Below are positions 24,449 through 37,084 of a stretch of DNA of 64,000 bases, one piece after another. The position numbers were made by a program, and so were the translations under genes. The notes beneath the pieces were generated by a model. It was not told the DNA's origin. It did not search any database and saw nothing but the letters and a program-made list of their open reading frames with translations. Numbering within the stretch: position 1 is the first letter of the stretch; the number at the start of each line of letters is the position of its first letter. Source of the DNA: Pseudomonas anguilliseptica (GTDB lineage Bacteria; Pseudomonadota; Gammaproteobacteria; Pseudomonadales; Pseudomonadaceae). The DNA lies in NCBI RefSeq assembly GCF_900105355.1, contig NZ_FNSC01000001.1, positions 1,240,001 to 1,304,000 of the forward strand. The letters are read 5' to 3'.

Positions 24449-25568
24449 GAATTGAGCTCCCATATGGCCCGGCCAGCAGCCCCATTCTTCTTGAGTCCCA
24501 GTGATGCCGACATGCTGCAAGGCTGGTTACGCATGGGATCGCTGCCTCAGAGCATCGGCCAGCGGGCCAGAATTCTGTTGCTGCTGGCCAACGGTCTCAC
24601 GCCCAAGGAGATCAGCGAGCAGCTGCAAGTCTCTGCGCCAGTGGTCTTCAAATGGCGTAAACGCTACCAGGAGACCGGTCTGGAGGGGCTGAGTGACCTG
24701 CGGCGCAGTGGAGCGCCTCGCAAGCTCAACGAAGCGAAGATCAAGGAAATCCTGACGCTGACGACCCAGCGAGTCCCGCGCGAAGCTACCCACTGGAGCC
24801 TACGGTTGATGGCCAAGTACGCTGGGGTCAGCATCTGGCAGGTCGCACAGGTGTGGGCTGCTGCCGACCTCAAGCCGCACCGGTTGAAAACCTTCAAGAT
24901 CAGTAACGACCCGCACTTTGCAGACAAAGTGGTCGATGTCGTCGGGCTCTATTTGAATCCGCCCGACAACGCCCTGGTGCTATCTGTTGACGAAAAAACA
25001 CAGATCCAGGCGCTGGACCGCACACAGCCCATGCTGCCGCTCAAGCCCGGGCAGATTGAGCGGCGGACGCATGACTATAAGCGCCACGGTACGGCCAGTC
25101 TGTACGCAGCCTTTGACATCCTGACGGGTAAGGTCATCGGCCGTATCACCCAGCGGCACAGGGCCAAGGAGTTTTTGGAGTTCCTTCGACAGATCGACCG
25201 CAGCACCCCCGCCGAGCTGGACCTGCATGTAATTCTGGACAACAGCTCGACTCACAAGACCGCTGCCGTCAGGGAATGGCTGGAGAAGCATCCCCGTTTC
25301 AAGCTGCACTTCACACCGACCAGCGCCTCGTGGCTGAACGCCGTGGAGGGCTGGTTTGCGCAACTGGAAAGACGGGCGCTTTATCGTGATGCCTTCAGCA
25401 GCGTGGCTGACCTGAGAGCGGCGATACGTCGCTTCATTGAGGCTCATAACGAACATTCGGCTAAGCCGTTCCGCTGGAGCAAAACGGCTGAGTCGATTAT
25501 CAGCTCCGTGCATCGAGCAAAGCTGGCTGTAATTCGGAATGAGTTATTGGATTAACCAGACAGGCCAC
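24385..25568 (+). mobile_element. IS630-family insertion sequence (1184 bp) in luxR
   Basis: The ends are GTGAACTGTCTG on the left and GTGGCCTGTCTG as reverse complement of the right (10 of 12 matching), each followed inward by a further shared GTTAATCCAAT. The element is flanked by TA on both sides (24383-24384, 25569-25570), the hallmark TA duplication of IS630/Tc1 transposition. It is inserted in the luxR coding sequence, with its transposase divergent from the rest of luxR. Confidence 0.9.
24464..25555 (+). CDS. IS630-family transposase
   Basis: A 363-aa transposase. The N-terminal helix-turn-helix (GLTPKEISEQLQVSAPVVFKWRKRYQETG) precedes a DDE domain with D in LSVDEKTQIQAL, D in HVILDNSSTHKT and E in SASWLNAVEGWFAQLERRAL. 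The ATG at 24464 is preferred to the TTG four codons upstream. The frame is intact. It ends 13 bp before the right IS end. Its promoter region also faces the recoded luxR on the other strand. Confidence 0.93.
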   Translation: MARPAAPFFLSPSDADMLQGWLRMGSLPQSIGQRARILLLLANGLTPKEISEQLQVSAPVVFKWRKRYQETGLEGLSDLRRSGAPRKLNEAKIKEILTLTTQRVPREATHWSLRLMAKYAGVSIWQVAQVWAAADLKPHRLKTFKISNDPHFADKVVDVVGLYLNPPDNALVLSVDEKTQIQALDRTQPMLPLKPGQIERRTHDYKRHGTASLYAAFDILTGKVIGRITQRHRAKEFLEFLRQIDRSTPAELDLHVILDNSSTHKTAAVREWLEKHPRFKLHFTPTSASWLNAVEGWFAQLERRALYRDAFSSVADLRAAIRRFIEAHNEHSAKPFRWSKTAESIISSVHRAKLAVIRNELLD

Positions 25569-25619
25569 TAGTTCGAGCAGTTTTACCAGGTCGCTACGCG
25601 AATGAAACATGCTAGCCAT
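25569..25619 (-). pseudogene. luxR native 5' fragment (17 codons)
   Basis: Reading leftward, ATG at 25619 has GGGAGG ten bases upstream and encodes MASMFHSRSDLVKLLEL up to the TA target site. Removing the IS630 element with one TA gives LLELAQCCIKSSSDKEEV in a single open frame. This identifies it as the original luxR start, now cut off from the rest of the gene. Confidence 0.85.
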
Positions 25620-25901
25620 GACGCATTTGCCTCCCTGCTATCCAATCGATATTCGCTGTTCATCGAAAAAATAAGCCGACATGCCGCACCCGAAGGCTGC
25701 GCAAATTCGCCGAACGAGCCGATGCTAGCGCAGGATTGTCTGCAGGCTCAATAATTTAGTATCGATCACTAATAAATAATTCGCAAACAACTGACACGCA
25801 CCACCCTTTAGCCGAATAGCGGGCAGCACACCGGGCGAACGCCCTAAAATGGGGCGCCCGTATCAGTTAGAAAAATAAGACCGTGACTACCCGAAGGGCG
25901 A
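25620..25901. other. AT-richer intergenic region; probable old luxR promoter
   Basis: No gene is seen. Positions about 25745-25795 are markedly AT-rich (AATAATTTAGTATCGATCACTAATAAATAATT) and include a near-palindrome TAGTATCGATCACTA, a plausible promoter/operator for luxR on the minus strand. Near 25832-25858 a GC-rich interrupted stem (CGGGCG/CGCCCG) may end the flavin reductase transcript arriving from the right. Confidence 0.4.
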
Positions 25902-26885
25902 TTATGACTTTTCAGCGGGCACGCGCGGCGCGTAGGCGAATACATCCGCGCGCATCTGGTGGGCATCCATACCCGCCTCGACCAATGCATCCAGAGTCGC
26001 GTAGACCATCGCCGGTGAGCCGCTGGCGTAGACATGCAGCGCCTTGAGGTCAGGAAAATCTTCGCGCACCGCTTCGTGCAGCAGGCCGCAACGGCCCTGC
26101 CAGCCGCACTGGTCGCTGACCACCTGATGCAGCAACAGGTTGGGCACTTGCTGCCACTGCGCCCAATGCTCCAGCTCGTAGAAATCTTCCGGACGACGCG
26201 CGCCCCAGTACAGGTGCACCGGGTGGGCGAAACCGGCAGCGCGGCAGTGTTCGATCAGGCTGTGCATCTGCGCCATACCGGTACCGGCGGCGATCAGCAC
26301 CAGCGGCCCATTCGGCAGCTCGGCCAGATGGGTATCACCGAAGGGCATTATCACTCGCGCCAGGCCGGCACGGCGCAACTGGGCAATCAGTTCGACAGTG
26401 GCGTCATCACGAGCCAGTACATGCAGCTCCAGCTCGCGTCCGCGATGCGGTGCCGAAGCCAGGGAGAACGCCGCGTAATCATCGCCATCACGCTGCAGCA
26501 GCAGGTATTGCCCGGCGTGGTAGCGCGGCGCCTTGCCGGCCGGCGCCTGCAGGCGCAGACGAAACACATCGCCGCCCAGCTCATCACACGCAGCAACCTG
26601 GCAAGCCAGTTCACGCACCGGCAGCTCGCCCGGCGCGAGCACGCCATCCCAGTGCAGCACGCAGTCCTGCAGCGGCTCGGCCAGACAGGTGAACAGCTCA
26701 CCGTGAGTCAGCTCAACCCCACCCTGCTGCACACGCCCTTCAACCAGCAGCGCCGCACAGATATGACAATTGCCATTGCGGCAGCTCTGCGGACAGTCGT
26801 AACCCAGCCGCCGCGCGGCATCGAGAATGCGTTCGCGGGGCTGCACGTCCAGTACGGCACCTGACGGGTTCAGGGTGACTTTCAT
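25902..26885 (-). CDS. 2Fe-2S/FAD NAD(P)H oxidoreductase (phenol hydroxylase/AscD reductase type)
   Basis: A 327-aa electron-transfer reductase. Residues about 1-90 form a plant-type ferredoxin domain with CRNGNCHIC and a later cysteine in TCLAEP. It is followed by an FAD-binding domain (YHAGQYLLL, AAFSLAS) and an NAD-binding domain (VLIAAGTGMAQMHSLIEH). ATG 26885 overlaps the ubiD stop (TGATG), so the pair is coupled. From memory this gene follows ubiD in pseudomonads and is labelled CDP-6-deoxy-delta-3,4-glucoseen reductase-like. The actual partner is unknown; support of the flavin-dependent UbiD/UbiX step is conceivable. Confidence 0.85.
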   Translation of the reverse strand: MKVTLNPSGAVLDVQPRERILDAARRLGYDCPQSCRNGNCHICAALLVEGRVQQGGVELTHGELFTCLAEPLQDCVLHWDGVLAPGELPVRELACQVAACDELGGDVFRLRLQAPAGKAPRYHAGQYLLLQRDGDDYAAFSLASAPHRGRELELHVLARDDATVELIAQLRRAGLARVIMPFGDTHLAELPNGPLVLIAAGTGMAQMHSLIEHCRAAGFAHPVHLYWGARRPEDFYELEHWAQWQQVPNLLLHQVVSDQCGWQGRCGLLHEAVREDFPDLKALHVYASGSPAMVYATLDALVEAGMDAHQMRADVFAYAPRVPAEKS

Positions 26886-28351
26886 CAATCAATTCCCAGC
26901 TCAGACCACAGCGCATCGACGCGCTGTTTGACCGCTTCATCCTGAACGATAGCCCGGCCCCACTCGCGGTTGGTTTCCCCAGGCCATTTATGGGTGGCAT
27001 CCAGCCCCATCTTCGAGCCGAGGCCGGAGATCGGCGAGGCAAAGTCGAGGTAGTCGATTGGCGTGTTGTCGATCATCACCGTGTCACGCTTGGGGTCCAT
27101 GCGCGTGGTAATTGCCCAGATCACGTCGTTCCAGTCCCGTGCGTTGATATCGTCGTCGGTGACGATAACAAACTTGGTGTACATGAACTGTCGCAGGAAC
27201 GACCACACACCGAGCATTACGCGCTTGGCGTGGCCAGGGTACTGCTTCTTGATGGTCACCACCGCCATGCGATAGGAACAGCCTTCCGGCGGCAGGTAGA
27301 AGTCGGTGATCTCGGGGAACTGCTTCTGCAGGATCGGCACGAACACTTCATTCAGCGCCACGCCGAGGATCGCCGGTTCATCTGGCGGCCGACCGGTGTA
27401 GGTGCTGTGATAGATCGGCTTTTGTCGACGGGTTATGCGCTCAACGGTAAACACCGGGAAGGTATCGACCTCGTTGTAATAGCCGGTGTGGTCGCCGTAC
27501 GGCCCTTCCGGCGCGGTCTCGCCCGGATGGATCACCCCTTCGAGAACGATTTCGGCGCTGGCTGGCACCTGCAGATCACTGCCACGGGCCTTGACCAGTT
27601 CGGTGCGGTGGCCGCGCAGCAGGCCGGCAAAAGCGTATTCAGATAGGCTGTCGGGCACCGGAGTAACCGCGCCAAGAATGGTCGCCGGATCGGCGCCTAG
27701 CGCCACGCACACCGGGTAGGGGCGATCCGGGTACTTCTGGCACCACTCGCGGTAGTCCAGCGCACCGCCACGGTGGCTGAGCCAGCGCATGATCACCTTG
27801 TTGCGCCCGATCACCTGCTGGCGGTAGATGCCGAGGTTCTGCCGTTCTTTATTCGGGCCTTTGGTGATAGTCAAACCCCAGGTAATCAGCGGGCCAACAT
27901 CGCCGGGCCAGCAGGTCTGCACGGGCAGTTTGCCGAGGTCGACTTCGTCGCCCTCCTCGACCACTTCCTGGCACGGCGCATCCTTCAACACCTTGGGTGC
28001 CATGCTCAGCACCTTCTTGTAGATCGGCAACTTATTCCAGGCATCCTTGAGGCCCTTCGGCGGCTCGGGCTCCTTGAGGAAGGCCAGCAGCTTGCCGATT
28101 TCACGCAGCTCGCTGACTTCTTCCGCGCCCATGCCCAAGGCCACGCGCTTCGGCGTGCCGAACAGGTTGCCGAGCACCGGCACATCGAAGCCTGTGGGGT
28201 TCTCGAACAACAATGCCGGCCCAGCTTTACGCAGGGTGCGGTCGCAGATTTCGGTCATTTCCAGTACAGGGGAAACCGGCGTTTGGATGCGCTTGAGTTC
28301 GCCGCGCGTCTCCAGACCGCGAATAAAATCGCGCAGGTCACAATACTGCAT
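26885..28351 (-). CDS. ubiD: 4-hydroxy-3-polyprenylbenzoate decarboxylase UbiD
   Basis: A 488-aa prenylated-FMN-dependent decarboxylase of ubiquinone synthesis. Family landmarks include [22 protein letters not shown] (here [15 protein letters not shown]), the [12 protein letters not shown] segment, the catalytic-site glutamates around [26 protein letters not shown], and the C-terminal [22 protein letters not shown]. The ATG at 28351 ([13 protein letters not shown]) is used; nine upstream in-frame codons have no homology. It needs the cofactor from UbiX, not in this window. Confidence 0.93.
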   Translation of the reverse strand: MQYCDLRDFIRGLETRGELKRIQTPVSPVLEMTEICDRTLRKAGPALLFENPTGFDVPVLGNLFGTPKRVALGMGAEEVSELREIGKLLAFLKEPEPPKGLKDAWNKLPIYKKVLSMAPKVLKDAPCQEVVEEGDEVDLGKLPVQTCWPGDVGPLITWGLTITKGPNKERQNLGIYRQQVIGRNKVIMRWLSHRGGALDYREWCQKYPDRPYPVCVALGADPATILGAVTPVPDSLSEYAFAGLLRGHRTELVKARGSDLQVPASAEIVLEGVIHPGETAPEGPYGDHTGYYNEVDTFPVFTVERITRRQKPIYHSTYTGRPPDEPAILGVALNEVFVPILQKQFPEITDFYLPPEGCSYRMAVVTIKKQYPGHAKRVMLGVWSFLRQFMYTKFVIVTDDDINARDWNDVIWAITTRMDPKRDTVMIDNTPIDYLDFASPISGLGSKMGLDATHKWPGETNREWGRAIVQDEAVKQRVDALWSELGID

Positions 28352-28442
28352 GCAGATGCCTCGTTTCGGGCCGAGCAATAGGGGCGCAAAGTTTAGCGCC
28401 GAACTGGGTCTTTCAGAAGGGAAAGCCAGCCTTCAGACACAC

Positions 28443-28466
28443 AAAAGCCGGGCTTACCCGGCTTTT
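28443..28466 (-). terminator. Bidirectional-looking terminator downstream of rho
   Basis: AAAAGCCGGG / CCCGGCTTTT is a perfect 10-bp stem with a 4-nt loop, with A and T tracts on both sides. It lies 20 bp after the rho stop and would terminate rho transcripts. Confidence 0.85.
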
Positions 28467-28486
28467 GTTGTAGGGCGAAGAACGCC

Positions 28487-29746
<1,260 letters not shown>

Positions 29747-29948
29747 AGGAATGACGTAATCATGAAGGAGGGGAATAAGCTATTTAGCTTGGGAGGCCGC
29801 GCCGCTGAGAAGGCGACTTGATCGCCTGCTTGTATATCTAAAGATTCGAATAGGAATGCGTCGGCGACGGCTTGCAGGGGGCTGCATAGAAAATGCAGCG
29901 AGGCCGAATGTAACACCGGGTTTATTCATACGTCCAGCGCCCAGACAG

Positions 29949-29976
29949 AAAAAAGCCCCGCAATGTGCAGGGCTTC
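29949..29976 (-). terminator. Terminator of trxA
   Basis: Read on the minus strand: AAGCCCTGCACATTGCGGGGCTTTTTT, a 6-bp stem extended by wobble and followed by six T. It lies 28 bp after the trxA stop. Confidence 0.85.
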
Positions 29977-30003
29977 GAGGGCTTGTTGCCGGCTCAGCGC
30001 AAC

Positions 30004-30330
30004 TTAGATGTTGCTGTCGAGGAAGGCTGCCAGCTGCGACTTGGACAGTGCGCCCACTTTGGTGGCTTCAACATTGCCGTTCTTGAACAGCATCAGCGTC
30101 GGGATGCCACGCACGCCGAACTTCGGCGGAGTGTCCTGGTTTTCATCGATGTTCAGCTTGCAGACTTTCAGTTTGCCCTGATAAGTCTGAGCGATCTCAT
30201 CGAGCACCGGGGCGATCATTTTGCACGGGCCGCACCACTCAGCCCAGTAGTCGACCAGCACCGGGCCTTCGGCCTGGAGAACATCCTGGTCGAAACTGGC
30301 ATCGCTGACATTGGTGATGAATTCGCTCAT
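30004..30330 (-). CDS. trxA: Thioredoxin 1
   Basis: A 108-aa thioredoxin with the redox-active WAEWCGPCK site around residues 29-37 and the conserved cis-proline in GIPTLMLF. The ATG at 30330 gives the canonical MSEFI start; 14 further in-frame codons upstream are discarded. It is divergent from ppx, with 279 bp between them that must hold both promoters. The trxA-rho neighbourhood is conserved in gammaproteobacteria. Confidence 0.96.
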   Translation of the reverse strand: MSEFITNVSDASFDQDVLQAEGPVLVDYWAEWCGPCKMIAPVLDEIAQTYQGKLKVCKLNIDENQDTPPKFGVRGIPTLMLFKNGNVEATKVGALSKSQLAAFLDSNI

Positions 30331-30609
30331 GGAAAGTCTCCGAGTTCGTAAGCAAAAGATGGCCGACATCATAGCCCGGCTTTTCCCTCACAGGAAGGCG
30401 ATGGCAATTGAGCTTCTCTATGGCCTGACCACAAGCCAGCCACGCAACTGCCTGCGTCACAATTTATTCAGACGGCCGGCAAACCCTGGCCAGCCACCGG
30501 ACGAACCAGAGAACAGCCGGTTTGGCCGGTACCTGCGACATCAGTATGCGTTGGCGGGGCCAGCCTATCGTGGCACGATGACGCGGTTCCGCATTGAGAT
30601 GGTTCTGCC

Positions 30610-32112
30610 ATGCCGCATACCCCTGCCGAGTCTTTTCCCTTGATTGCAGCTATCGACCTGGGCTCCAACAGCTTCCATATGGTGCTGGCCAAAGCCGATC
30701 ACGGCGAGATCCGCATCCTCGAACGCCTCGGCGACAAGGTCCAGTTGGCCGCCGGTATCGACGAGCAGCGCCTGCTTAGCGAAGAGGCCATACAGCGCGG
30801 GCTCGATTGCCTGCGGCGTTTCGCCCAGCTGACCGCCAGCCTGCCGGAAGGCGCGGTGCGCGTGGTGGGCACCAATGCCCTGCGTGAGGCGCGCAATCGT
30901 GGCGAATTTATCCGCCGCGCCGAGGAAATTCTCGGCCACCCGGTTGAGGTCATCTCCGGGCGCGAAGAGGCGCGGCTGATCTACCTCGGCGTGTCGCACA
31001 GCATTGCCGACACCCCAGGCAAGCGCCTGGTCGCCGATATTGGCGGCGGCAGTACCGAATTCATCATCGGCCAGCGCTTCGAGCCGCTGCTGCGTGAAAG
31101 CCTGCAGATGGGCTGTGTGAGCTTCACCCAGCGCTTCTTCAAGGATGGCAAGATCACCCCGGCGCGTTACGCCCAGGCCTACACGGCGGCGCGCCTGGAG
31201 ATCATGGGTATCGAGCACGCCCTGCGCCGCCTGGGCTGGGAAGATGCGGTGGGCGCATCCGGCACCATCAAGGCCATCGGCCTGACCATTCAAGCCGCCG
31301 GCTTGGGCACGGGCGAGGTCAACGCCGAGGGCCTGGCCTGGCTCAAGCGCAAAGTCTTCAAGATCGGCGAGGTGGAAAAGCTCGACCTCGACGGCATCAA
31401 GCCGGATCGCCGGGGGATTTTCCCGGCGGGCTTGGCGATTCTCGAAGCGATCTTCGACGCCTGCGACATCCAGCGTATGAGCCATTCCGAAGGCGCGCTG
31501 CGCGAAGGCGTGCTGTATGACCTGCTCGGCCGTCATCAGCATGAGGACGTGCGTGAACGCACCCTGAGCTCGCTGATGGAGCGCTACCACGTCGATCTGG
31601 AGCAGGCCGCACGGGTCGAGAGCAAGGCGCTCGCGGCGCTGGAGAAAGTCGCCAACGACTGGCAACTGGAAGACGACTGGCACCGCGAGCTGCTCAGCTG
31701 GGCGGCCAAGGTGCACGAAGTGGGCCTGGACATCGCCCACTACCAGTACCACAAGCACGGCGCTTACCTGGTTGAGCACTCGGACCTGTCCGGGTTCTCG
31801 CGTCAGGATCAGCAGATGCTCGCCCTACTGGTGCGCGGCCACCGGCGCAATATTCCCAAGGACAAGTTTGCCGAGTTCGGCGCCGAAGGCATCAAGTTGA
31901 TCCGCCTCTGTGTGCTGCTGCGCTTTGCCATCCTGTTCCACCACATCCGTGGCAGCCAGGAAATGCCCAACGTGCTGCTCAAAGCGGCCGAACAGCGCCT
32001 GGAGATTCAGTTCCCTGAAGGCTGGCTGGAGAGCAACCCGCTAACCCAGGCCGACTTCACTCAGGAAGCGGAGTGGCTCAAGCGTATCGGGATTGAACTG
32101 AGTGTGAGCTGA
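30610..32112 (+). CDS. ppx: Exopolyphosphatase Ppx
   Basis: A 500-aa Ppx/GppA family phosphatase. N-terminal actin-like ATPase-fold motifs are visible ([16 protein letters not shown], then [28 protein letters not shown] and [11 protein letters not shown]), followed by the C-terminal HD-like helical domain ([19 protein letters not shown]). It degrades inorganic polyphosphate from chain ends. It converges on ppk, which makes polyphosphate; only 59 bp separate the two stops. Confidence 0.95.
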   Translation: MPHTPAESFPLIAAIDLGSNSFHMVLAKADHGEIRILERLGDKVQLAAGIDEQRLLSEEAIQRGLDCLRRFAQLTASLPEGAVRVVGTNALREARNRGEFIRRAEEILGHPVEVISGREEARLIYLGVSHSIADTPGKRLVADIGGGSTEFIIGQRFEPLLRESLQMGCVSFTQRFFKDGKITPARYAQAYTAARLEIMGIEHALRRLGWEDAVGASGTIKAIGLTIQAAGLGTGEVNAEGLAWLKRKVFKIGEVEKLDLDGIKPDRRGIFPAGLAILEAIFDACDIQRMSHSEGALREGVLYDLLGRHQHEDVRERTLSSLMERYHVDLEQAARVESKALAALEKVANDWQLEDDWHRELLSWAAKVHEVGLDIAHYQYHKHGAYLVEHSDLSGFSRQDQQMLALLVRGHRRNIPKDKFAEFGAEGIKLIRLCVLLRFAILFHHIRGSQEMPNVLLKAAEQRLEIQFPEGWLESNPLTQADFTQEAEWLKRIGIELSVS

Positions 32113-32171
32113 TGCTCACGCCCTCCCCCAAATTGGCAGAGGGCAATTCAGCGAGATGTCAGCAGCCCAGC

Positions 32172-34376
32172 TTAGCGGGCGCTGATCAGCGGTGCGGTGA
32201 GCTTCTCCAGCAGGCCAGCCTGCGCGCTGCGCGGGTTCTGGTTGCCGCTTGGGCTGACACGCAGATAACGCCCGTCCGGCTGCAGCACCCAGGCCTGGGT
32301 GTTGTCGGTCAGGTAGCTTTCCAGCTCCTTCTTCACCCGCAGAATCAGCTTCTTGCCTTCCACCGGGAAACAGGTCTCGACCCTCTTGTCGAGGTTGCGC
32401 TCCATCCAGTCGGCACTCGATAGGTAGATCTTCTCCTCGCCGCCATTGGAGAAATAGAACACCCGCGTGTGTTCGAGGAAGCGGCCAATGATCGAGCGCA
32501 CCTGAATATTGTGCGAGACGCCGGCAATGCCCGGACGCAGGCAGCACATGCCACGCACCACCAGGTCGATCTTCACTCCGGTCTGACTGGCCTTGTACAG
32601 CGCGCGGATGATCTTCGGATCGGTCAGCGAGTTGAACTTGGCGATGATATGCGCCGGTTTGCCCTCAGCTGCCAGCGCGGTTTCGCGGGCAATCATGTCG
32701 AGCAGGGTCTTCTTCAGGGTGAATGGCGCATGCAGCAGCTTTTTCATGCGCAGGGTCTTACCCATGCCGATCAGCTGACTGAACAGCTTGGACACGTCCT
32801 CACACAACGCCACATCGGCGGTCAGCAGGCTGTAGTCGGTGTACAGCTTGGCGTTGCCGGCGTGGTAGTTGCCGGTGCCAAGGTGAGCGTAGCGGACGAT
32901 CTCGCCGTTCTCACGACGCAGGATCAGCATCATCTTGGCGTGGGTCTTGAAACCCACCACGCCGTAGATCACCACCGCGCCGGCGGCCTGCAGGCGACTG
33001 GCCAGTTGCAGGTTGGACTCTTCATCGAAGCGCGCACGCAGCTCGATCACTGCGGTGACTTCCTTGCCGTTACGTGCGGCTTCCACCAGTGCATCGACAA
33101 TTTCCGAGTTGGCCCCGGAGCGGTACAGGGTCTGTTTGATGGCCAGAACGTGCGGGTCTTTCGCGGCCTGGCGCAGCAGGTCGACCACCGGGGTGAACGA
33201 CTCGAAGGGATGCAGCAGGAGGATGTCCTGCTTGCTGACCACGCTGAAAATGTTCTCGGCGTTCTGCAGCAACTTGGGAATCACCGGAGTGAACGGCGTG
33301 TACTGCAGCTCCGGATGGCTTTCCAGACCCGTGATGCTGAACAGCCGGGTCAGGTTGACCGGACCATTGACCCGGTACAACTCGGCCTCGGTCAGGCTGA
33401 ACTGCTTGAGCAGGTAATCAAGCAGCGGCCGTGGGCAGGTGTCGACCACTTCCAGGCGCACCGCATCGCCGTAACGGCGGCTGAACAGCTCGCCACGCAG
33501 GGCGCGGGCCAGGTCTTCGACGTCCTCGGTGTCCACCGACAGATCGGCGTTACGGGTCAGGCGGAACTGGTAGCAGCCCTTGACCTTCATGCCCTGAAAC
33601 AGGTCATCGGCGTGGGCGTGAATCATCGACGAGAGAAACACATAGTTGTCGCCAGGGCCGCCGACATCCTCCGGCACCTTGATGATCCGCGGCAGCAGAC
33701 GCGGCGCCGGGATGATCGCCAGACCGGAGTCGCGGCCGAAGGCGTCGATACCTTCCAGCTCGACGATAAAGTTCAGGCTCTTGTTCACCAGCAACGGGAA
33801 CGGGTGCGTCGGGTCGAGGCCGATCGGAGTGATGATCGGCGCGATCTCGTCGCGGAAATAGCGGCGTACCCAGGCCTTGTGCTTGGCCGTCCAGAAGCGC
33901 CGACGGATAAAGTTGATGTTGTGCTTGGCCAGTGCCGGGAACAGGGTGTCGTTGAGGATCGCGTACTGGCGATCCACCTGCTCGTGAACCAGCTCGGCAA
34001 TCCGCGCCAGCGCCTGATGCGGCTGCAGGCCATCGGCACCCGCCTGTTCGCGGGCGAAGTTGATCTGCTTCTTCAGCCCGGCAACACGGATCTCGAAGAA
34101 CTCATCCAGGTTGCTGGAGAAGATCAGCAGGAACTTCAGCCGCTCCAGCAGCGGGTAGGACTCGTCCAGCGCCTGCTCTAGCACGCGGATATTGAATTGC
34201 AGCTGGGACAGCTCGCGGTGGATATACAGGCTGCTGTCATCCAGGTTATGGATCACCACAGGCGCTGGAGCGACCGGCGCGGGGGCTTCGATGACAGGCA
34301 CTTCCACGGCTACAACCTCGTCGACGACCGGCTGGGCGTCTTGCAATTCAGGGGTACTGAGTCCTTCGGTGTTCAT
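32172..34376 (-). CDS. ppk1: Polyphosphate kinase 1
   Basis: A 734-aa enzyme that reversibly transfers the ATP gamma-phosphate to polyphosphate. It has the N-terminal helical domain ([19 protein letters not shown]), the head domain, and two phospholipase-D-like C-terminal domains. The catalytic-histidine segment is [19 protein letters not shown], and [28 protein letters not shown] is the second. A Pro/Ala/Val-rich N-terminal extension of about 40 residues precedes the conserved part. The ATG at 34376 replaces an upstream TTG. hemB follows upstream with an 18-bp gap. Confidence 0.96.
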   Translation of the reverse strand: MNTEGLSTPELQDAQPVVDEVVAVEVPVIEAPAPVAPAPVVIHNLDDSSLYIHRELSQLQFNIRVLEQALDESYPLLERLKFLLIFSSNLDEFFEIRVAGLKKQINFAREQAGADGLQPHQALARIAELVHEQVDRQYAILNDTLFPALAKHNINFIRRRFWTAKHKAWVRRYFRDEIAPIITPIGLDPTHPFPLLVNKSLNFIVELEGIDAFGRDSGLAIIPAPRLLPRIIKVPEDVGGPGDNYVFLSSMIHAHADDLFQGMKVKGCYQFRLTRNADLSVDTEDVEDLARALRGELFSRRYGDAVRLEVVDTCPRPLLDYLLKQFSLTEAELYRVNGPVNLTRLFSITGLESHPELQYTPFTPVIPKLLQNAENIFSVVSKQDILLLHPFESFTPVVDLLRQAAKDPHVLAIKQTLYRSGANSEIVDALVEAARNGKEVTAVIELRARFDEESNLQLASRLQAAGAVVIYGVVGFKTHAKMMLILRRENGEIVRYAHLGTGNYHAGNAKLYTDYSLLTADVALCEDVSKLFSQLIGMGKTLRMKKLLHAPFTLKKTLLDMIARETALAAEGKPAHIIAKFNSLTDPKIIRALYKASQTGVKIDLVVRGMCCLRPGIAGVSHNIQVRSIIGRFLEHTRVFYFSNGGEEKIYLSSADWMERNLDKRVETCFPVEGKKLILRVKKELESYLTDNTQAWVLQPDGRYLRVSPSGNQNPRSAQAGLLEKLTAPLISAR

Positions 34377-34394
34377 TACCAAGTCCTGGCGGGG

Positions 34395-35631
<1,237 letters not shown>

Positions 35632-35653
35632 CGAGCCCAGCTGCTGTCTCTAC

Positions 35654-36889
35654 CTAAGCAGGCACGGGAGTATGTCCGCGCGGGGTCCAGAACAGCGCAC
35701 CGGCACTGAGCAGGCTGTAACCGAGCAGCAGCGCCCAGAGCAGTGGCTGAGCGGTCAGCAGGCCAAGCTGCAGGGCCAGCCAGACCGCGGGCAGGTTGAG
35801 CAGCAGACGCAGCATTTCCCAACGCCTGGCCGTTGGCCGGTTTTCCAGCCAGCTGCCGATGACCGTCAGCCCCACGGCCATCCAGACGATGCCCAGCAGC
35901 GCCTGCGTCAGGTTAAGTTCTTCGCCCATGCCCAGCAGCACAGTGCCCGCCACTACGTAGAGGCTGAACTGCACACCGGCATAGAGTTTCTGCGCCAGGC
36001 TCAGCGGCACGTCGAATTTGACGAACTGGCTGAGGTCCGGCTTGCTCTGCGGGTACTTGGCCGCAACATCGGCCGGGCGCCAGCCGGTACGCATAAACCA
36101 GATGCGCAGCTTGTCCCACCAGGACTCGGCCCGCACCGCGTCACGCCACAGCGCGACATAGAACTGCGCATTGGCCCACAGCGGATTCCAGCTGGCCAGC
36201 GGCGTGGTCACACCAAAGATCACCGGATATTCATCCAGCTCCTCCTGAAAGGTGCCGAACAGGCGATCCCAGAGAATGAACACACCGCCGTAATTGCGAT
36301 CCATATACACAGCATTCTGCGCATGGTGCACGCGGTGGTTAGACGGAGTGATAAAGAACCACTCGAACCAGCCCAGTTTGGGAATGTGCCGGGTATGCAC
36401 CCAGAACTGATAAAGCAGGTTCAGCGCTGCCACGGTAAGGAATACCAGCGGCGGCACACCGATCAGCGCCATCGGCAGGTAGAAGATCCAGCCGAAGATG
36501 AAACCGGCACTGGTCTGCCGCAACGCCGTGGAGAGGTTGTAGTCCTCGCTCTGGTGATGCACCGAGTGCGCCGCCCAGAGTACGTTGCGCTCGTGGCCCA
36601 GACGATGGTTCCAGTAGTAGCAGAAGTCGTAGAGGACGAAGGCGAACAGCCAGACCCACAGGCTGCAGGCCGACAACTCGAACAGGCCGATGTGCTGCCA
36701 GGCCAGGGTGTAGGTGAGCAGCCCGACGGCCTTGGTCAGCAGGCCCACGGTGGTCGACAGCACCCCGGCACTGAGGCTGTTGACGGCATCGGAGAAACGG
36801 TAAGTGCTGACCCCGCGCCAGCGGTCGAGCAGCAGCTCCAGGGCGATCAAGGCAAAGAAGAACGGTACGGCATAGAGGATGTAATTCAT
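35654..36889 (-). CDS. Sterol desaturase/fatty acid hydroxylase family membrane protein
   Basis: A 411-aa integral membrane di-iron enzyme. The eight-histidine signature of the superfamily is visible: HRLGHE, HSVHHQSEDYN, and later HHAQNAVYMDRNYGG preceded by SNHRVHH. Hydrophobic helices flank these motifs, and the C-terminal third adds four or more helices. Related bacterial proteins hydroxylate or desaturate lipids; the substrate here is unknown. It is divergent from elbB. Confidence 0.87.
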   Translation of the reverse strand: MNYILYAVPFFFALIALELLLDRWRGVSTYRFSDAVNSLSAGVLSTTVGLLTKAVGLLTYTLAWQHIGLFELSACSLWVWLFAFVLYDFCYYWNHRLGHERNVLWAAHSVHHQSEDYNLSTALRQTSAGFIFGWIFYLPMALIGVPPLVFLTVAALNLLYQFWVHTRHIPKLGWFEWFFITPSNHRVHHAQNAVYMDRNYGGVFILWDRLFGTFQEELDEYPVIFGVTTPLASWNPLWANAQFYVALWRDAVRAESWWDKLRIWFMRTGWRPADVAAKYPQSKPDLSQFVKFDVPLSLAQKLYAGVQFSLYVVAGTVLLGMGEELNLTQALLGIVWMAVGLTVIGSWLENRPTARRWEMLRLLLNLPAVWLALQLGLLTAQPLLWALLLGYSLLSAGALFWTPRGHTPVPA

Positions 36890-37084
36890 GGTTTCACCGG
36901 TTGCATAGAATCGCCATATCGCTGCACGAGGCTAACGGCTAGGATTGCTCAATAAATCCTAGCCCAGCGCCAAATCCGCCTCGCGGCGCGCCATGCCAAC
37001 CTGGGTGGCATATGGCGACATTAGGGTTCAGGCGACGACAAGACACGACTCAATTCGGTACAGCTGGTTATTCAGGAGAACTTG

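Noticed and set aside
32469..34181. Long (570-codon) plus-strand open frame
   Set aside because: It is antisense to the well-conserved ppk1 gene and has no recognisable protein features.
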